A stretch of DNA of 64,000 nucleotides from Methylobacterium sp. Leaf108 (GCF_001423265.1 NZ_LMND01000023.1:186001-250000); one strand, 5' to 3'. Numbered from the stretch's first letter, positions 10,286 to 21,266 are shown. The notes: generated from the letters alone by a model not told the origin. Program-made: numbers and translations.

Positions 10286-12526
10286 ATGATGCGCCAGTAC
10301 GAGCTCGTCGAGCGGGTCAGACGCTACAACCCCGCCACGGACGAAAGCCTCCTCAACCGCGCCTACGTCTATGCGATGCGCGCGCACGGCACCCAGAAGC
10401 GCGCCTCGGGCGATCCGTTCTTCGCCCATCCCCTGGAAGTCGCCGCGATCCTCACCGACCTGAAGCTCGACGACGCCACCATCGTGGCGGCCGTGCTCCA
10501 CGACACCATCGAGGACACCGCCGCCACCCTCGACGAGATCCGCGAGATCTTCAGCCCCGAGATCGGGGCCCTGGTGGACGGGCTGACCAAGCTGAAGCGG
10601 CTCGACCTTGTCTCGAAGCGGGCGGCCCAGGGCGAGAACTTCCGCAAGCTGCTTCTGGCGGTGGCCGCCGACGTGCGCGTGCTCCTCGTGAAGCTCGCCG
10701 ACCGCCTGCACAACATGCGGACCCTCCACCACATGCCGCCAGAAAAGCGGGTGCGGATCGCCGAGGAGACCCTCGACATCTACGCGCCGCTCTCGGGCCG
10801 CATGGGCATGCAGGAGCTGCGCGAGGAGCTCGAGGACCTCGCCCTGCGCAACCTCAAGCCCGACATCTACGCCACCATCACGCAGAGGCTCTCCGACCTC
10901 TCGGCCCGGTCCGAACGGCTTGTCGACAGCATCGAGCGCGATCTGACCGCCAAGCTCGCGGCGCGCGGGATCACCGCGCAGGTGAGCGGGCGGCAGAAGC
11001 GGCCGTTCTCGATCTGGTCGAAGATGGAGCGCAAGTCGATCGCCTTCGAGCAGCTCTCCGACATCTTCGGGTTCCGCGTGGTGGTGGAGCGGCTCGACGA
11101 TTGCTACGGGGCGCTCGGCGTCGTCCACACCACCTGGCCGATGGTGCCGGGCCGCTACAAGGATTACATCTCGACCCCTAAGCAGAACGACTACCGCTCG
11201 ATCCACACCACCGTGATCGGCCCCAAGAGCCAGCGCGTCGAACTGCAGATCCGCACCGCCGCCATGGACGAGATCGCCGAATACGGCATCGCCGCCCACG
11301 CCCACTACAAGGAGGCGGGCGACACGGAGGAGGTCGGGGTGCACCCGCGCCTCGCCACCGAGAGCGGCGCCTACCAGTGGCTGCGCCGCACCATCGAACT
11401 CCTGGCCGAGGGCGACAGCCCCGAGGAATTCCTGGAGCACACCAAGCTCGAGCTGTTCCAGGACCAGGTGTTCTGCTTCACGCCCAAGGGCCGCCTCATC
11501 GCCCTGCCGCGCGGCGCCACCCCCATCGATTTCGCCTATGCCGTCCATACCGACGTCGGCAATTCGGCGGTGGGCGCCAAGATCAACGGGCGCATGGCGC
11601 CGCTGCTCTACGAACTCGCCAACGGGGACGAGGTCGAGATCGCCCGCTCCGACGGACAGTCGCCGCCGGCGGCCTGGGAGTCGCTCGTGGTCACCGGCAA
11701 GGCGCGCTCCGCCATCCGGCGGGCGACCCGCGTCGCGGTGCGCCGGCAATACGCCGGGCTCGGCCGCCAGATCCTCGACCGCGCCTTCGAGCGGGCCGGC
11801 AAGAGCTTCACGCAGGACAAGCTGCGCGGCGCGCTGCCCCGCCTTGCCCGCGTCTCGGCCGAGGACGTGTTCGCGGCGGTGGGCCGAGGCGAGATGTTCT
11901 CGGGCGATGTGGTCAAGGCGGTCTATCCCGACTTCAAGGAGGAGCGCCGGCTCGGGTCGTCCTCGCCCCTGCAGCAGCCCGCCGGCGGCGGGGCGGGGCG
12001 GCTGAGTCTGGCCAAGGACCAGACCATGCGTCTGACCTTCCCCGACGGGGCGATGCCCGACGTGACCCACTCCGAGGCGATCCCGATTCGCGGTCTCGAC
12101 AGCGATCTGGCCGTCACCTTCGCCCCCAACGGCGGCGCGGTCCCCGGCGACCGCATCGTCGGCATCCTGACTCCGGGCGTCGGCGTGACCATCTATCCGA
12201 TCCAGTCGGCGGCGCTGGCGGCCTTCGACAACGAGCCCGAACGCTGGCTCGACGTGCGCTGGGACGTGGAGGCGGGCGGCAACGAGCGATTCCCGGCCAG
12301 GCTCGCCTTGCAATCCATCAACGAACCGGGCGTGCTCGCCCAGATCTCGCAAGTGATCGCCGACCACGACGGCAACATCGACAATCTTTCGATGAAGCGG
12401 CGCACCCAGGATTTCACCGAGATCGTCATCGACCTCTCGGTCTGGGACCTGAAGCACCTCAACGCCATCATCGCGGAACTGCGCGGCAAACGGGCGGTGA
12501 GCAAGGTCGACCGGGTCAACGGCTGA
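10286..12526 (+). CDS. rsh: Bifunctional (p)ppGpp synthetase/hydrolase (Rsh)
   Basis: Makes and degrades the stringent-response alarmone (p)ppGpp. Domain order over 746 residues: HD hydrolase (HDTIEDT at 72-78, metal and catalytic residues intact), RelA/SpoT nucleotidyltransferase domain with [21 protein letters not shown] near residue 287, TGS domain near 390-450, and a C-terminal ACT domain near 660-740. The RYKD form of the RxKD motif marks a bifunctional Rel/Rsh enzyme rather than a synthetase-only RelA. Two ATGs in tandem (10286, 10289) leave a one-codon uncertainty. It lies between rpoZ and pyrE. Confidence 0.96.
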   Translation: MMRQYELVERVRRYNPATDESLLNRAYVYAMRAHGTQKRASGDPFFAHPLEVAAILTDLKLDDATIVAAVLHDTIEDTAATLDEIREIFSPEIGALVDGLTKLKRLDLVSKRAAQGENFRKLLLAVAADVRVLLVKLADRLHNMRTLHHMPPEKRVRIAEETLDIYAPLSGRMGMQELREELEDLALRNLKPDIYATITQRLSDLSARSERLVDSIERDLTAKLAARGITAQVSGRQKRPFSIWSKMERKSIAFEQLSDIFGFRVVVERLDDCYGALGVVHTTWPMVPGRYKDYISTPKQNDYRSIHTTVIGPKSQRVELQIRTAAMDEIAEYGIAAHAHYKEAGDTEEVGVHPRLATESGAYQWLRRTIELLAEGDSPEEFLEHTKLELFQDQVFCFTPKGRLIALPRGATPIDFAYAVHTDVGNSAVGAKINGRMAPLLYELANGDEVEIARSDGQSPPAAWESLVVTGKARSAIRRATRVAVRRQYAGLGRQILDRAFERAGKSFTQDKLRGALPRLARVSAEDVFAAVGRGEMFSGDVVKAVYPDFKEERRLGSSSPLQQPAGGGAGRLSLAKDQTMRLTFPDGAMPDVTHSEAIPIRGLDSDLAVTFAPNGGAVPGDRIVGILTPGVGVTIYPIQSAALAAFDNEPERWLDVRWDVEAGGNERFPARLALQSINEPGVLAQISQVIADHDGNIDNLSMKRRTQDFTEIVIDLSVWDLKHLNAIIAELRGKRAVSKVDRVNG

Positions 12527-12605
12527 CGGGGACGCTCGCCTTGCCACCCGCGGACGGCACTGCCACAAGCCCGGGCGATGCAGCAGGGCAGCCGGAGCCG
12601 CTTTC

Positions 12606-13196
12606 ATGACACCCGACGACGTGCTTGCCGAGTTCCGCGACGCCGGCGCCTTGCTCGAGGGGCATTTCGTCCTCAGTTCCGGACTGCATTCGGGCGTCTT
12701 CCTCCAGAAGATGGCGATCTTCTCCGATCCGGCGCGGACCGAGCGCCTGTGCCGCGTCCTCGCCACCGTGATCCGGGACACCTTCGGCGCGATCGACATC
12801 GTGGTGTCGCCGGCGATCGGCGGCATCGTTCCCGGTTACGAGACGGCGCGCCATCTCGGCGCCAAGGCGATCTTCGTCGAGCGCGATCCCGGCGGGCCCT
12901 TCATGCTGCGCCGCGGCTTTTCCATCCCGGCCGGTGCCCGCGCCGTCATCGTCGAGGACATCGTCACCACCGGCCTTTCGGCCCGTGAATGCCTCGCCTC
13001 CCTCTCCGGGGAGGCCGGGACCGTGGTCGGTGCCGCCTGCCTCATCGACCGCTCCGGCGGGCGCGGCGAGATCGGATTGCCGCTGGCGAGCCTCGTCACC
13101 CTCGACATCCCGGCCTATCCCGCCCACGCCCTGCCGCCGGAACTCGCAGCCATTCCCGCGGTGAAGCCCGGAAGCCGCGTGGCCGCCGCCCCGTAG
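12606..13196 (+). CDS. pyrE: Orotate phosphoribosyltransferase
   Basis: Couples orotate to PRPP to give orotidine 5'-phosphate in pyrimidine synthesis. The 196-residue protein carries the PRPP-binding motif [13 protein letters not shown] near residues 115-127 and [13 protein letters not shown] near the N-terminus. It starts 79 bases after rsh on the same strand, so it may be read from the rsh transcript as well as its own promoter. Confidence 0.95.
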   Translation: MTPDDVLAEFRDAGALLEGHFVLSSGLHSGVFLQKMAIFSDPARTERLCRVLATVIRDTFGAIDIVVSPAIGGIVPGYETARHLGAKAIFVERDPGGPFMLRRGFSIPAGARAVIVEDIVTTGLSARECLASLSGEAGTVVGAACLIDRSGGRGEIGLPLASLVTLDIPAYPAHALPPELAAIPAVKPGSRVAAAP

Positions 13197-13546
13197 AGCG
13201 GATCGTTCACCGCTACAATCGTCGATTCGCCTGGCGGAATACACGCGAAAACCGGCACACACCCTAAAATAGCAACCTGTAGTAAGTAAAAACGCCAGAA
13301 ATAAAAGCTAACATTTGATAAACCGTTGACATTAAGACGTGCTTTAGGGTACAGATACCGAACTTGGCGATTGAAAATATTGCACTCCTTGCCGGCCGGT
13401 ATAGATCGTCAAGTCTTTCGCTGCTCCAATCATGACGACGGAGAGTGGATCGATATTGCGGCCGATGCCTATCTCGATGCTTTTGCGGACCTTGATCCGG
13501 CAAGACATCGAATATTATCCATTGTTATTTTCTGACAGGTTATTCC
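13197..13546. other. AT-rich intergenic stretch before the NYN gene
   Basis: 350 bases distinctly richer in A+T than either neighbour, especially 13260-13400. Two short open frames (13326-13535 on plus, 13264-13503 on minus) show no recognisable protein features. A TTGACA at 13326-13331 with TACAGA 18 bases downstream (13350-13355) could be a promoter for the NYN gene. Otherwise nothing identifiable. Confidence 0.6.
13326..13355 (+). promoter_or_regulatory. Possible sigma-70 type promoter
   Basis: TTGACA at 13326-13331 is a perfect -35 hexamer; TACAGA at 13350-13355 is a moderate -10 match with an 18-base spacer. It would give a leader of about 185 bases before the NYN-domain gene. Predicted by eye only. 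Confidence 0.35.
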
Positions 13547-14203
13547 ATGACCACGCAGCAACGTAGTGCATTATTCATTGACGGCGCCAACCTTTACGCC
13601 GCCACCAAGGCACTCGGGTTCGATATCGACTACAAAAAACTCCTCAAGGAATTTCAAGGCCGGGACAACCTGATCCGGGCTTTCTATTATACGGCCATGA
13701 TCGAGGATCAGGAGTACTCTTCGATCCGGCCATTGATCGATTGGCTCGATTACAACGGCTACCGGGTGGTGACCAAGCCCGCCAAGGAGTTCACGGATTC
13801 CTCCGGCCGCCGCAAGATCAAGGGCAACATGGACATCGAGCTGGCCATCGATGCCCTCGAGCTGGCGCCGTTCATCGACCACATGGTGCTGTTCTCCGGC
13901 GACGGCGACTTCCGCTCCCTGGTCGAGGCGATGCAGCGGCGCGGCGTGAAGGTGACGGTGGTGTCCTCGATCCAGACCCAGCCTGCCATGGTCTCCGACG
14001 AGTTGCGCCGGCAGGCCGACGAGTTCCTGGACCTCGTCCATCTCATCGGCAAGGTCGGCCGCGACCCGGGTGAGCGTGGCGTCAGAAGCCATACCGATAC
14101 GCGCAGCCGCGGCGAGTCGCCCGAGCGGCCGACCCGGCCGAGCCCGGGCCTCGAATCCCGCTACGGCATTCGCCAGGACGACGAGTCGCCGACGGGAAAT
14201 TGA
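13547..14203 (+). CDS. NYN domain (LabA/DUF88-like) protein, putative nuclease
   Basis: 218 residues. The N-terminal ~160 residues form a NYN (PIN-like) domain: ALFIDGANLYA with the first metal-binding aspartate near residue 13, the central GNMDIELAIDAL, and DHMVLFSGDGDFRSLVEAM with the second acidic cluster. These acidic positions match the metal-dependent RNase site of the family; LabA of cyanobacteria belongs here. The last ~55 residues are Arg/Ser/Pro-rich and probably disordered. It is alone between pyrE and the convergent molybdenum-hydroxylase genes, with an AT-rich leader. RNA substrate unknown. Confidence 0.88.
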   Translation: MTTQQRSALFIDGANLYAATKALGFDIDYKKLLKEFQGRDNLIRAFYYTAMIEDQEYSSIRPLIDWLDYNGYRVVTKPAKEFTDSSGRRKIKGNMDIELAIDALELAPFIDHMVLFSGDGDFRSLVEAMQRRGVKVTVVSSIQTQPAMVSDELRRQADEFLDLVHLIGKVGRDPGERGVRSHTDTRSRGESPERPTRPSPGLESRYGIRQDDESPTGN

Positions 14204-14251
14204 GTCCCGAAGCGCCGGCGGACGGGAGAACCGTTCCCCTTAGCCCTTCAT

Positions 14252-14285
14252 GCCCACGACCCCGGATAGACCCGGGGTCGTGGGC
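14252..14285. terminator. Hairpin between convergent genes
   Basis: GCCCACGACCCCGG and its exact complement CCGGGGTCGTGGGC form a 14-bp stem with a 6-base loop, between the NYN gene and the convergent oxidoreductase gene. No T-run follows, but position and strength fit a bidirectional terminator. Confidence 0.65.
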
Positions 14286-14296
14286 GGGGTTGCCCG

Positions 14297-16498
14297 TCAC
14301 ACGCCTTTCATGCCGCTGAGGTCGAGCGGGAGCGAGCGCAGCCGCTGGCCCGTCGCCGCGAAGATCGCGTTCGAGATCGACGGGGCGAGTACCGGCACGC
14401 CCGGCTCGCCGATGCCGGTGGGGGCGGCCGTGGACGGCATGATGTGGACCTCGACCAGGGGCATCTCGCTCATGCGGGTCGGCTCGTAGGCGTCGAAGTT
14501 GCGCTCCTGCACGACGCCGTCCTTGAGGGTGATGCGGTTACGCAGGACCGAGGAGAGGGCAAAGCCCACCGCGCCTTCCACCTGCGCGCGGATCACGTCC
14601 GGATTCACGGCAATGCCGACGTCCACCGCCGCCACGATGCGGTTGACCTTCACCTTGGCATCCTCGGCGGTGATGTCGGCCACCATGGCGACGTAGGATC
14701 CGAACGACTCGTGCCCCGCGATGCCGAGCCCGCTGCCCTTGGCCGCCGGTGACCCCCAGCCCGCCTTTTCCGCGGCGAGTTTCAGCACGCCCGACAGGCG
14801 CGGCGCCGACGAGAGCAGTCCGAGGCGGAAGGCGAGCGGATCGGCCCCCGCCGCCTGGGCGAGTTCGTCGATGAAGACCTCCATCACCTGGGCGGTGTGG
14901 GTGTGCCCGACCGAGCGCCACCACAGCACCGGCACGCCTTCGCGCGCGTTGTGGACCGTGAAGCGGAAGGCCGGCAGCGCATAGGGCGTGTCAGAGGCGC
15001 CCTCCACCGTGGTCGCATCGACGCCGTTCTTGACCATCATGGTCTCGAAGGGCGAGCCGATCAGGATCGACTTGCCGACCATGGTGTGGGTCCAGCCGGT
15101 GATCGCCCCCTTGGCGTCGAGACCGGCCTTGAGGGTGTGGAGCACGGTGGGCCGGTAGAAACCGCCGGCCATGTCGTCCTCGCGGGTCCAGACCAGGTGG
15201 ACCGGCGCCTTGGCCCCGGTGGCGCGCAGGATCGCGGCGGCCTCGGCGAGGTAGTCGGCCCCCGGCGTCGCCCGGCGCCCGAACGAGCCGCCGGCCCATT
15301 GGGTGTGCAGCCTGACCTTGTCGGTCGTCACGCCCAGCGTGCCGGCGATCACCGCCTGCTCGACGGAGTGTAGCTGGCAGCCGGCATAGACGTCGTAGCC
15401 GCCGTCGCTCGCCCGCTCGATGGTGGCGTTGAGCGGTTCCATCGCGGCATGCGCGAGATAGGGGAAGGTGAACTCGGCCTCCAGCACCTTGGCCGAGCCC
15501 TTGATCGCGGCTTCCGGGTCGCCGCGCTCGGAGGCGACGAGGCCGGGGCGTCGCGCCATCTCGCGATAGGACGCAAGGATGGCGTCCGACGAGCGCGTCT
15601 CGGCGCCTGCGTCGTCCCAGGTCAGCACCAGGGCGTCGCGGCCCCGGATCGCCGACCAGGTATCCTTGGCGATGACCGCGACGCCGGTGGGAATCCTGAC
15701 CACGTCGATGACGCCGGGCACCGCGCGGGCGGCTTTGTCGTCCACCGCCGCGACCACGCCGCCGAAGCGCGGCGCATGGGCGACCACCGCGGTGACCTGC
15801 CCGGGGCGGCGAATGTCGAGGGCGTAGACGGCGCTGCCGTCGGTCTTGGCCGCCGAATCGAGGCGCGCGACCTTGGTGCCGATGAGACGCCACTGGCTCG
15901 GGTCCTTCAGGCGCGGCTCCTGCGGCACCGGCTGACTCGCGGCGGCCTCGGCGAGTTCGCCGAATCGCGCCTGCCGGTTCGACGCCGCATGCGCGACGAC
16001 GCCCGACGCCACGGTGATCTCGCTCGCGGGAACCTTCCAGCGCGCCGCCGCCGCGGCCACCAGCATGGCGCGCGCGGCCGCTCCGGCCTTTCGCAACTGG
16101 AACCAGGAGTTGGCGATGGCCGTCGAGCCGCCGGTGCCCTGGACCGGGCCCATCAGGAGGTTGGCGTAGAGGGTGGCGTCGGCCGGCGCGAAGGCGGTGC
16201 GAACCTGAGCCCAATCGGCGTCGAGTTCGTCGGCGAGGATGGTGGCGAGCCCGGTGGCGTTGCCCTGCCCCATGTCGAGGTGCTTGATCATCACCGTGAC
16301 GGTGTCGTCGGCGGCGATGCGCACGAAGGCGTTGGGCTGCGCCGGCAGCGTCGAGAGATCCGGACCGGCGGCGGCCCGCACGGCCTTGCCGGCATCGAGG
16401 TGGAAGCCGATCAGCACGGCACCGGTGGCGGCGGCACCTCCGAGGAAGGCCCGGCGCGAGGGTGTGGCGGCCGGCGGTGTCGGATGGACCTTCAGCAT
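14297..16498 (-). CDS. Molybdopterin-binding aldehyde/isoquinoline oxidoreductase large subunit (IorB-like)
   Basis: 733-residue catalytic subunit of a xanthine-oxidase-family molybdenum hydroxylase that would oxidise an aldehyde or N-heterocycle in the periplasm or at the membrane. A twin-arginine signal, [15 protein letters not shown], occupies the N-terminus, so it is exported folded. Molybdopterin-binding segments such as [28 protein letters not shown] and the catalytic-glutamate motif [18 protein letters not shown] near the C-terminus are present. It follows the 2Fe-2S subunit gene by 64 bases on the same strand. No cytochrome subunit or XdhC-like maturation gene is adjacent. The substrate cannot be read from sequence. 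Confidence 0.9.
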   Translation of the reverse strand: MLKVHPTPPAATPSRRAFLGGAAATGAVLIGFHLDAGKAVRAAAGPDLSTLPAQPNAFVRIAADDTVTVMIKHLDMGQGNATGLATILADELDADWAQVRTAFAPADATLYANLLMGPVQGTGGSTAIANSWFQLRKAGAAARAMLVAAAAARWKVPASEITVASGVVAHAASNRQARFGELAEAAASQPVPQEPRLKDPSQWRLIGTKVARLDSAAKTDGSAVYALDIRRPGQVTAVVAHAPRFGGVVAAVDDKAARAVPGVIDVVRIPTGVAVIAKDTWSAIRGRDALVLTWDDAGAETRSSDAILASYREMARRPGLVASERGDPEAAIKGSAKVLEAEFTFPYLAHAAMEPLNATIERASDGGYDVYAGCQLHSVEQAVIAGTLGVTTDKVRLHTQWAGGSFGRRATPGADYLAEAAAILRATGAKAPVHLVWTREDDMAGGFYRPTVLHTLKAGLDAKGAITGWTHTMVGKSILIGSPFETMMVKNGVDATTVEGASDTPYALPAFRFTVHNAREGVPVLWWRSVGHTHTAQVMEVFIDELAQAAGADPLAFRLGLLSSAPRLSGVLKLAAEKAGWGSPAAKGSGLGIAGHESFGSYVAMVADITAEDAKVKVNRIVAAVDVGIAVNPDVIRAQVEGAVGFALSSVLRNRITLKDGVVQERNFDAYEPTRMSEMPLVEVHIMPSTAAPTGIGEPGVPVLAPSISNAIFAATGQRLRSLPLDLSGMKGV

Positions 16499-16562
16499 GG
16501 CTCGGGCTCCAGTCCTCTGGGAAACGTAGGGCGTGCGCGGGATCGATCGGGCAAAGGCGCCG

Positions 16563-17018
16563 TCAAGCGAGGGTGCGGGCGGCGTCGTGGATCGCGGCGC
16601 GAATGCGCTGATAGGTGCCGCACCGGCAGACGTTGCCGTCCATGGCCCCGTCGATGTCGGCATCGGTGGGCTTGGGGGTCGACGAGAGCAGGCCGATGGC
16701 CGACATGATCTGGCCGGACTGGCAATAACCGCACTGGACCACGTCGAGGCCGCGCCAGGCCGTCCGGACCGCCTCGGCCACGCGCCCTGAAACCCCCTCG
16801 ATGGTCGTCACGGCGGCGGTGCCGACGTCGCCGACCTTGGTTTGGCAGGCGCGCACGGGTTGCCCGTCGAGGTGGACGGTGCACGCACCGCATTGCGCGA
16901 TGCCGCAGCCGTACTTGGTGCCGGTCTTGTCGAGGTGATCGCGCAGGACCCAGAGCAGTGGCGTCTGCGGATCGGCGTCGATCTGGTGCGCTACGCCATT
17001 GACGGTGAGTGTCAGCAT
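16563..17018 (-). CDS. 2Fe-2S subunit of molybdenum hydroxylase (IorA-like)
   Basis: 151-residue electron-transfer subunit with two 2Fe-2S clusters. The plant-ferredoxin-type cluster uses the cysteines in [14 protein letters not shown] and ACQTK; the second, all-helical domain has CGYCQSGQI and [11 protein letters not shown]. This cysteine set is diagnostic for the small subunit of the xanthine oxidase family. Start ATG at 17018 has a GGAGA upstream and matches the short N-terminus of IorA homologues. It is directly upstream of the large subunit gene. Confidence 0.93.
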   Translation of the reverse strand: MLTLTVNGVAHQIDADPQTPLLWVLRDHLDKTGTKYGCGIAQCGACTVHLDGQPVRACQTKVGDVGTAAVTTIEGVSGRVAEAVRTAWRGLDVVQCGYCQSGQIMSAIGLLSSTPKPTDADIDGAMDGNVCRCGTYQRIRAAIHDAARTLA

Positions 17019-17282
17019 CCCGCGTCTCCGGACTTGTTCGAGTCGCTCAAGGTCGACGGTACCGAGGCTAGTCCCGCCCAACCCGTTCTCATGTGCGCCC
17101 GCGCACATGATTCGGGGGGGCGTCCCGCCTCCGTCGCCCTGTGCATCCCGTCCCGATTGCGGACAATCGACGGGATCTCCCTCAGCCGTTCTTAACACAT
17201 CCCGCGCAGGTTCGAGCCTCGGTCGGGCGGCAGACGTGGTTTCCCGCCCGCGACATCGATCACTTCAAATTTCAAGACGGTG

Positions 17283-18827
17283 ATGACCGATCTGACGGCG
17301 GAGATGGTGCAACGCGGGCGTGGGCCCTCCGTCGAGGAGGTCGTTCGGCGACGCGAGATCGCGCGCGACATCCGCTCGGCCCGGGAGCGCCTCACCTCCA
17401 CGAGCGGTCTCGAACGAGCGTTCGATTACGAACTCATCCGGATCTACGCGCAGTACCGGGCCGGCGCGGGCCTGCCGCAGGCGCTGCTCGCCACCGCGGT
17501 GGCGGGGGCTTCGGCGTTCTGGGTGCCGCTGAGCTTCTCCCTGTGCTGGGCGATCTGCCTGGTGGCGTCGGTGGCGCTGACCATGTGGCTGACCCGGCGC
17601 TTCCTGGCCGCCGACCCGGAGACGGTCTCGGTGGACCGCTGGCGGCGCGCGTTCGTGGTGTCCGAGGCGGTCCAGAGCGTGTCCTGGGGCCTGATGGTCC
17701 TGGTCGGGTCGAGCGAGGCGCAGACCTTCGTCCTGTTCGGCCTCGTCATCGTGGCGGCGGTGGCGACGATGCTGGCGGCGACCCTGCCGGCGGCGGCCGT
17801 CGCGGCCCTGGTCCCGCTGATGCTGGCGGCGCTAGGTCTCCTGACGATCTCCCACGACATGGACACGATCATCCTCGTCACGATGGCGCTGGGCTCGCAG
17901 GTGTTCTTCCTGGTGGTCGGGCGCCGGGTCTACGTCTCCACCGTCGAGGCCCTGCAGTCCCAGGCCGAGAAGGACGCGATCTTCGGCGAACTCGAGCACG
18001 CCAAGGCCAATTCCGACGAGGCGCGGCGCCGGGCCGAGGAGGCCAACCTCGCCAAGTCGCGCTTCCTGGCCACCATGAGCCATGAGTTGCGCACGCCGCT
18101 CAACGCCATCCTCGGCTTCTCGGAGGTGATGAAGAACGAGGTGTTCGGCCCGCACGTGGCGCCGTCCTACGGCGAATACGCCAAGGACATCCACGAGAGC
18201 GGGCTCCATCTCCTCAACCTGATCAACGAGATCCTCGACCTCTCGCGCATCGAGGCGGGCCGCTACGAGCTCAACGAGGAAGCGACGGAACTCGCCCAGG
18301 CGGTGGAAGAATCGCGCCACATGGTCGGGCTGCGGGCGCGCAGCAAGGGCCAGACCTTCCGCGAGTTCATCGACGGTACGCTGCCGCGCCTGTGGGCCGA
18401 CGAGCGGGCCCTGCGCCAGATCGTGCTCAACCTGCTCTCCAACGCCGTGAAGTTCACGCCGCCGGGCGGCGAGATCACGATCAAGGTCGGCTGGACGGGG
18501 TCCGGAGGCCAATACGTCAGCGTGAAGGATACCGGCCCGGGCATTCCGGAGGACGAGATCGGTACCGTGATGTCGTCCTTCGGCCGCGGTTCGCTCGCGA
18601 TCAAGACCGCCGAACAGGGCTCCGGCCTCGGCTTGCCCATCGTCAAGGGCCTCGTGGACCTCCACGGCGGCACCTTCCAGCTGTCCTCGCGCCCGCGCGA
18701 GGGCACCGAGGTGGTGGTGACCTTCCCCGCGAGCCGGGTCATGGAAACCCTGCCGGCCGTGGACCTGGAGGTCGACGGCCTCGTGCCCGAGGCGAGGATG
18801 GACGGGGCTCGGCGGTCGGCGGCCTGA
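17283..18827 (+). CDS. Membrane sensor histidine kinase, PleC/DivJ-like
   Basis: 514 residues. The N-terminal third has about six hydrophobic segments (roughly residues 65-215) forming a membrane sensor, followed by a coiled linker (EKDAIFGELEHAKANSDEARR). The HisKA domain has the phospho-accepting histidine in TMSHELRTPLNAILGFSEVM near residue 265, then the ATPase domain with NLLSNAVKF, DTGPGIPED and GSGLGLPIVKGLVDLHGG. The dimerisation helix SHELRTPLNAILGFSEVM...YAKDIHESGLHLLNLINEILDLS in pieces matches alphaproteobacterial cell-cycle kinases of the PleC/DivJ/PdhS type. ATG at 17283 is used; a GTG sits one codon earlier. No response regulator is adjacent, as usual for this group. Confidence 0.9.
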   Translation: MTDLTAEMVQRGRGPSVEEVVRRREIARDIRSARERLTSTSGLERAFDYELIRIYAQYRAGAGLPQALLATAVAGASAFWVPLSFSLCWAICLVASVALTMWLTRRFLAADPETVSVDRWRRAFVVSEAVQSVSWGLMVLVGSSEAQTFVLFGLVIVAAVATMLAATLPAAAVAALVPLMLAALGLLTISHDMDTIILVTMALGSQVFFLVVGRRVYVSTVEALQSQAEKDAIFGELEHAKANSDEARRRAEEANLAKSRFLATMSHELRTPLNAILGFSEVMKNEVFGPHVAPSYGEYAKDIHESGLHLLNLINEILDLSRIEAGRYELNEEATELAQAVEESRHMVGLRARSKGQTFREFIDGTLPRLWADERALRQIVLNLLSNAVKFTPPGGEITIKVGWTGSGGQYVSVKDTGPGIPEDEIGTVMSSFGRGSLAIKTAEQGSGLGLPIVKGLVDLHGGTFQLSSRPREGTEVVVTFPASRVMETLPAVDLEVDGLVPEARMDGARRSAA

Positions 18828-18956
18828 CCGAACGCCTCCGGAGCGGTTGCCGGCCCTTCGACGACGATACGCCGCTCCTTCCACGCGGCCCGCGCCCCGG
18901 CGGATTTCCTTTTGCCGGCGCCGACGCAGCGTACGAGCTCGCGTTCCGTCGTCCGT

Positions 18957-20186
18957 TCAGGGGTGAGGCCTTGCCGCCGCGACTTTCGCCCCCGCGACTT
19001 TCGCCGGGCGGGAACCGCCTGGCGCGAACCGCAGCACGAGCGCGCCCAGCGCCATGCAGACGAGGGAGCCGGCCAGCACGCCGATCTTGGTCTCGGCCTC
19101 GAGTTCCGGCGAGTCGGCAAAGGCCAGGAGGCCGATGAACAGGCTCATGGTGAAGCCGATCCCGCACAGCAGCGCCACGCCGTAGATCTGTAGCCAGCTG
19201 GCATGCGCGGGCCGTTGCGCCCAACCGAGCCTGACGACGACCAGGACGAACCCGAACACGCCGACCTGCTTGCCGAGGAAGAGGCCGAGGGCGACGCCCA
19301 ACGTCACCGGGTCGAGCATCATCTTGCCCGTGACCCCCGCTAGCGACACGCCGGCGTTGGCAAAGCCGAAGATCGGCAGGATCAGGAACGACGACCACGG
19401 GTGCAGGATGTGTTCGAGCTTGTGCAGCGGCGATGTCGGATCGTCGGGCTTGCCGATGCTGAGGCGAAGGGGGATCGTCATCGCCAGGAGCACGCCCGCG
19501 ATCGTGGCGTGGATCCCGGATTTGAGCACGAAGACCCAGAGCACCGCCCCGACCACGAGGTAGGGCGTCAGTCGGCTGACCCCGGCCTTATTCAGGCCGA
19601 ACAGGACGGCGAAGGCGACCGCCGCCCCGCCGAGCATCGGCAGGGACAGTTCGGCGGTGTAGAACGCCGCGATGATCAGCACCGCGCCGAGGTCGTCGAT
19701 GATCGCCAGGGCGGTGAGAAAGATCTTGAGCGAGACCGGCACGCGCGAGCCGAGCAGGGCCAGGACGCCGAGGGCGAAGGCGATGTCCGTGGCCGCCGGG
19801 ATCGCCCAGCCCCGCAGGGTTTCCGGCGAGTGCCAGTTGACGGCGAGATAGACGAGGCCCGGGGCGACCATGCCGCCCAGCGCCGCCACCCCCGGCAGGA
19901 CGCGATCGGGCCAGGTGCGCAGGCGCCCGTCCAGCACCTCCCGCTTGATCTCGAGGCCGACCAGCAGGAAGAACACCGCCATCAGGGCATCGTTGACCCA
20001 GTGGAGCACGCTCAAGGGCCCGAGATAGGCCTTCAGCGTGGCGAAATAGGCGGGCGCCAGCGCGGAGTTGGCGACGACCAGGGCCAGGGCGGCGCTCGCC
20101 ATCAGGACGAGGCCGCCGCTCGCTTCGTTGTGCAGCATCGCCCGCAGGGCTGAGAACGGGCGGCGGATGGGGGTTGGCGCGTGCAT
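18957..20186 (-). CDS. nhaA: Na+/H+ antiporter NhaA
   Basis: 409-residue inner-membrane antiporter exchanging Na+ for H+ to control pH and sodium. The ion-binding aspartate pair is in the conserved [13 protein letters not shown] motif, with [17 protein letters not shown] before it and the N-terminal [15 protein letters not shown] helix. About twelve hydrophobic segments are present. The C-terminal tail holds a tandem sequence duplication (two copies of about 15 bases near 18976-19005), giving an Ala/Lys repeat. It is divergent from the potassium channel gene, which may point to shared ion homeostasis. Confidence 0.96.
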   Translation of the reverse strand: MHAPTPIRRPFSALRAMLHNEASGGLVLMASAALALVVANSALAPAYFATLKAYLGPLSVLHWVNDALMAVFFLLVGLEIKREVLDGRLRTWPDRVLPGVAALGGMVAPGLVYLAVNWHSPETLRGWAIPAATDIAFALGVLALLGSRVPVSLKIFLTALAIIDDLGAVLIIAAFYTAELSLPMLGGAAVAFAVLFGLNKAGVSRLTPYLVVGAVLWVFVLKSGIHATIAGVLLAMTIPLRLSIGKPDDPTSPLHKLEHILHPWSSFLILPIFGFANAGVSLAGVTGKMMLDPVTLGVALGLFLGKQVGVFGFVLVVVRLGWAQRPAHASWLQIYGVALLCGIGFTMSLFIGLLAFADSPELEAETKIGVLAGSLVCMALGALVLRFAPGGSRPAKVAGAKVAAARPHP

Positions 20187-20495
20187 GTGTCAGCCCTGTC
20201 AGCGTTTCATGCGCGGTTCAACGGGCCCGGGTGAAATTCGGCGCTCCACTGCGACGGCCGCATCGCGATCACGAACGGGGTGCGACGCGAATTCCGAGAC
20301 CGTCGGTGGGCGGCCCCTCGCATCGAGCCGGGACTCGGTTTGCCGGGACTCGGTTTCGTGTCGGGTGGATGACATTCGTCTCGCTTTCTGGAAAACGCGA
20401 CGCCTCCGGCCGCCGGTTTCATCACGACAGACGTTCCTGGGGGCGCGGGCCATCCCAACGTGGGCGCCGGGCGACCACACACCTGTCGGGACCTC
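20187..20495. other. Divergent promoter region of nhaA and channel gene
   Basis: 309 bases without a supportable gene. It must carry promoters for both divergent genes, but no clear hexamers stand out. It contains a perfect 15-bp tandem duplication at 20327-20356. Confidence 0.6.
20327..20356. repeat. 15-bp perfect tandem duplication
   Basis: GCCGGGACTCGGTTT occurs twice, head to tail (20327-20341 and 20342-20356), in the nhaA/channel intergenic region. Confidence 0.9.
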
Positions 20496-21266
20496 ATGAC
20501 CTGGTACGCCGCGCGCTTGAAGGAACTCTACGAGGGCGACACCGACCGGGCGCATCGCTTCCGCTACGGCCTGCTCGTCTTCGACGTGGCCACGATCCTG
20601 TTCGTCATCGTGTCGTCGTTCATGCCGCGCACGGGCTGGATCGCGGTGCTCGACATCGTGCTCGGATTGATCGTCCTGCTCGATTTCGTAGCTCGCCTCG
20701 TCGTCAGCCCGCGGCCCAGCCGCGAGTTCCTGCGCGTCACCACCTGGGCCGATCTGGCCGCGATCGCGTCGTTCCTGCTTCCGCTCCTGGGCGAAAGTGC
20801 CGGCTTCCTGCGCATCCTGCGCACGCTCCGGCTCCTGCGCACCTACGAACTGCTCGACCGCCTCCGGAAGGACAGCGCGCTGTTCCGACGCCACGAGGAC
20901 GCGATCCTGGCCGGCACCAACCTCGTGGTGTTCGTGTTCGTGATGACCGGGGTGATCTACGTCACCCAGCACGGCAGCAACCCCGCCATCGCCACCCCCG
21001 TCGACGCACTCTATTTCACGGTGACGTCGCTCTCGACCACGGGTTACGGCGACATCACCTTGCCGGGTACGACCGGCCGGCTGATCTCGGTCTTCGTGAT
21101 GATCTGCGGCGTGACGCTGTTCTTCCGCCTCGCGCAGGTTCTCTTCCGCCCCTACAAGGTGCGCTTTCCCTGCCCGACCTGCGGCCTCCAGCGCCACGAA
21201 CCCGACGCGGTGCACTGCAAGGCCTGCGGCGTCACCCTGAACATCCCCGACGAAGGCGATAGCTAG
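20496..21266 (+). CDS. Six-helix potassium channel with zinc-ribbon tail
   Basis: 256-residue voltage-gated-like ion channel subunit. The selectivity filter is TTGYGD at about residues 182-187, indicating K+ selectivity. An S4-like helix with regularly spaced arginines (RILRTLRLLRTYELLDRLR) precedes the pore module, and four further hydrophobic segments complete the S1-S6 layout. The C-terminus carries a CPTC...CKAC four-cysteine zinc-ribbon of about 30 residues, unusual for such channels. The ATG at 20496 (MTWYAARL) is chosen; the longer GTG start at 20460 has no support. It is divergent from nhaA. Confidence 0.88.
   Translation: MTWYAARLKELYEGDTDRAHRFRYGLLVFDVATILFVIVSSFMPRTGWIAVLDIVLGLIVLLDFVARLVVSPRPSREFLRVTTWADLAAIASFLLPLLGESAGFLRILRTLRLLRTYELLDRLRKDSALFRRHEDAILAGTNLVVFVFVMTGVIYVTQHGSNPAIATPVDALYFTVTSLSTTGYGDITLPGTTGRLISVFVMICGVTLFFRLAQVLFRPYKVRFPCPTCGLQRHEPDAVHCKACGVTLNIPDEGDS

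Noticed and set aside
9656..12826. 1056-codon minus-strand frame opposite rpoZ and rsh
   Set aside because: Spans two well-supported genes and a terminator; low-complexity Leu/Gly/Asp/His product.
13264..13535. Two short overlapping frames in the AT-rich gap before the NYN gene
   Set aside because: No ribosome-binding site, no motif, and start codons are weak; likely chance.
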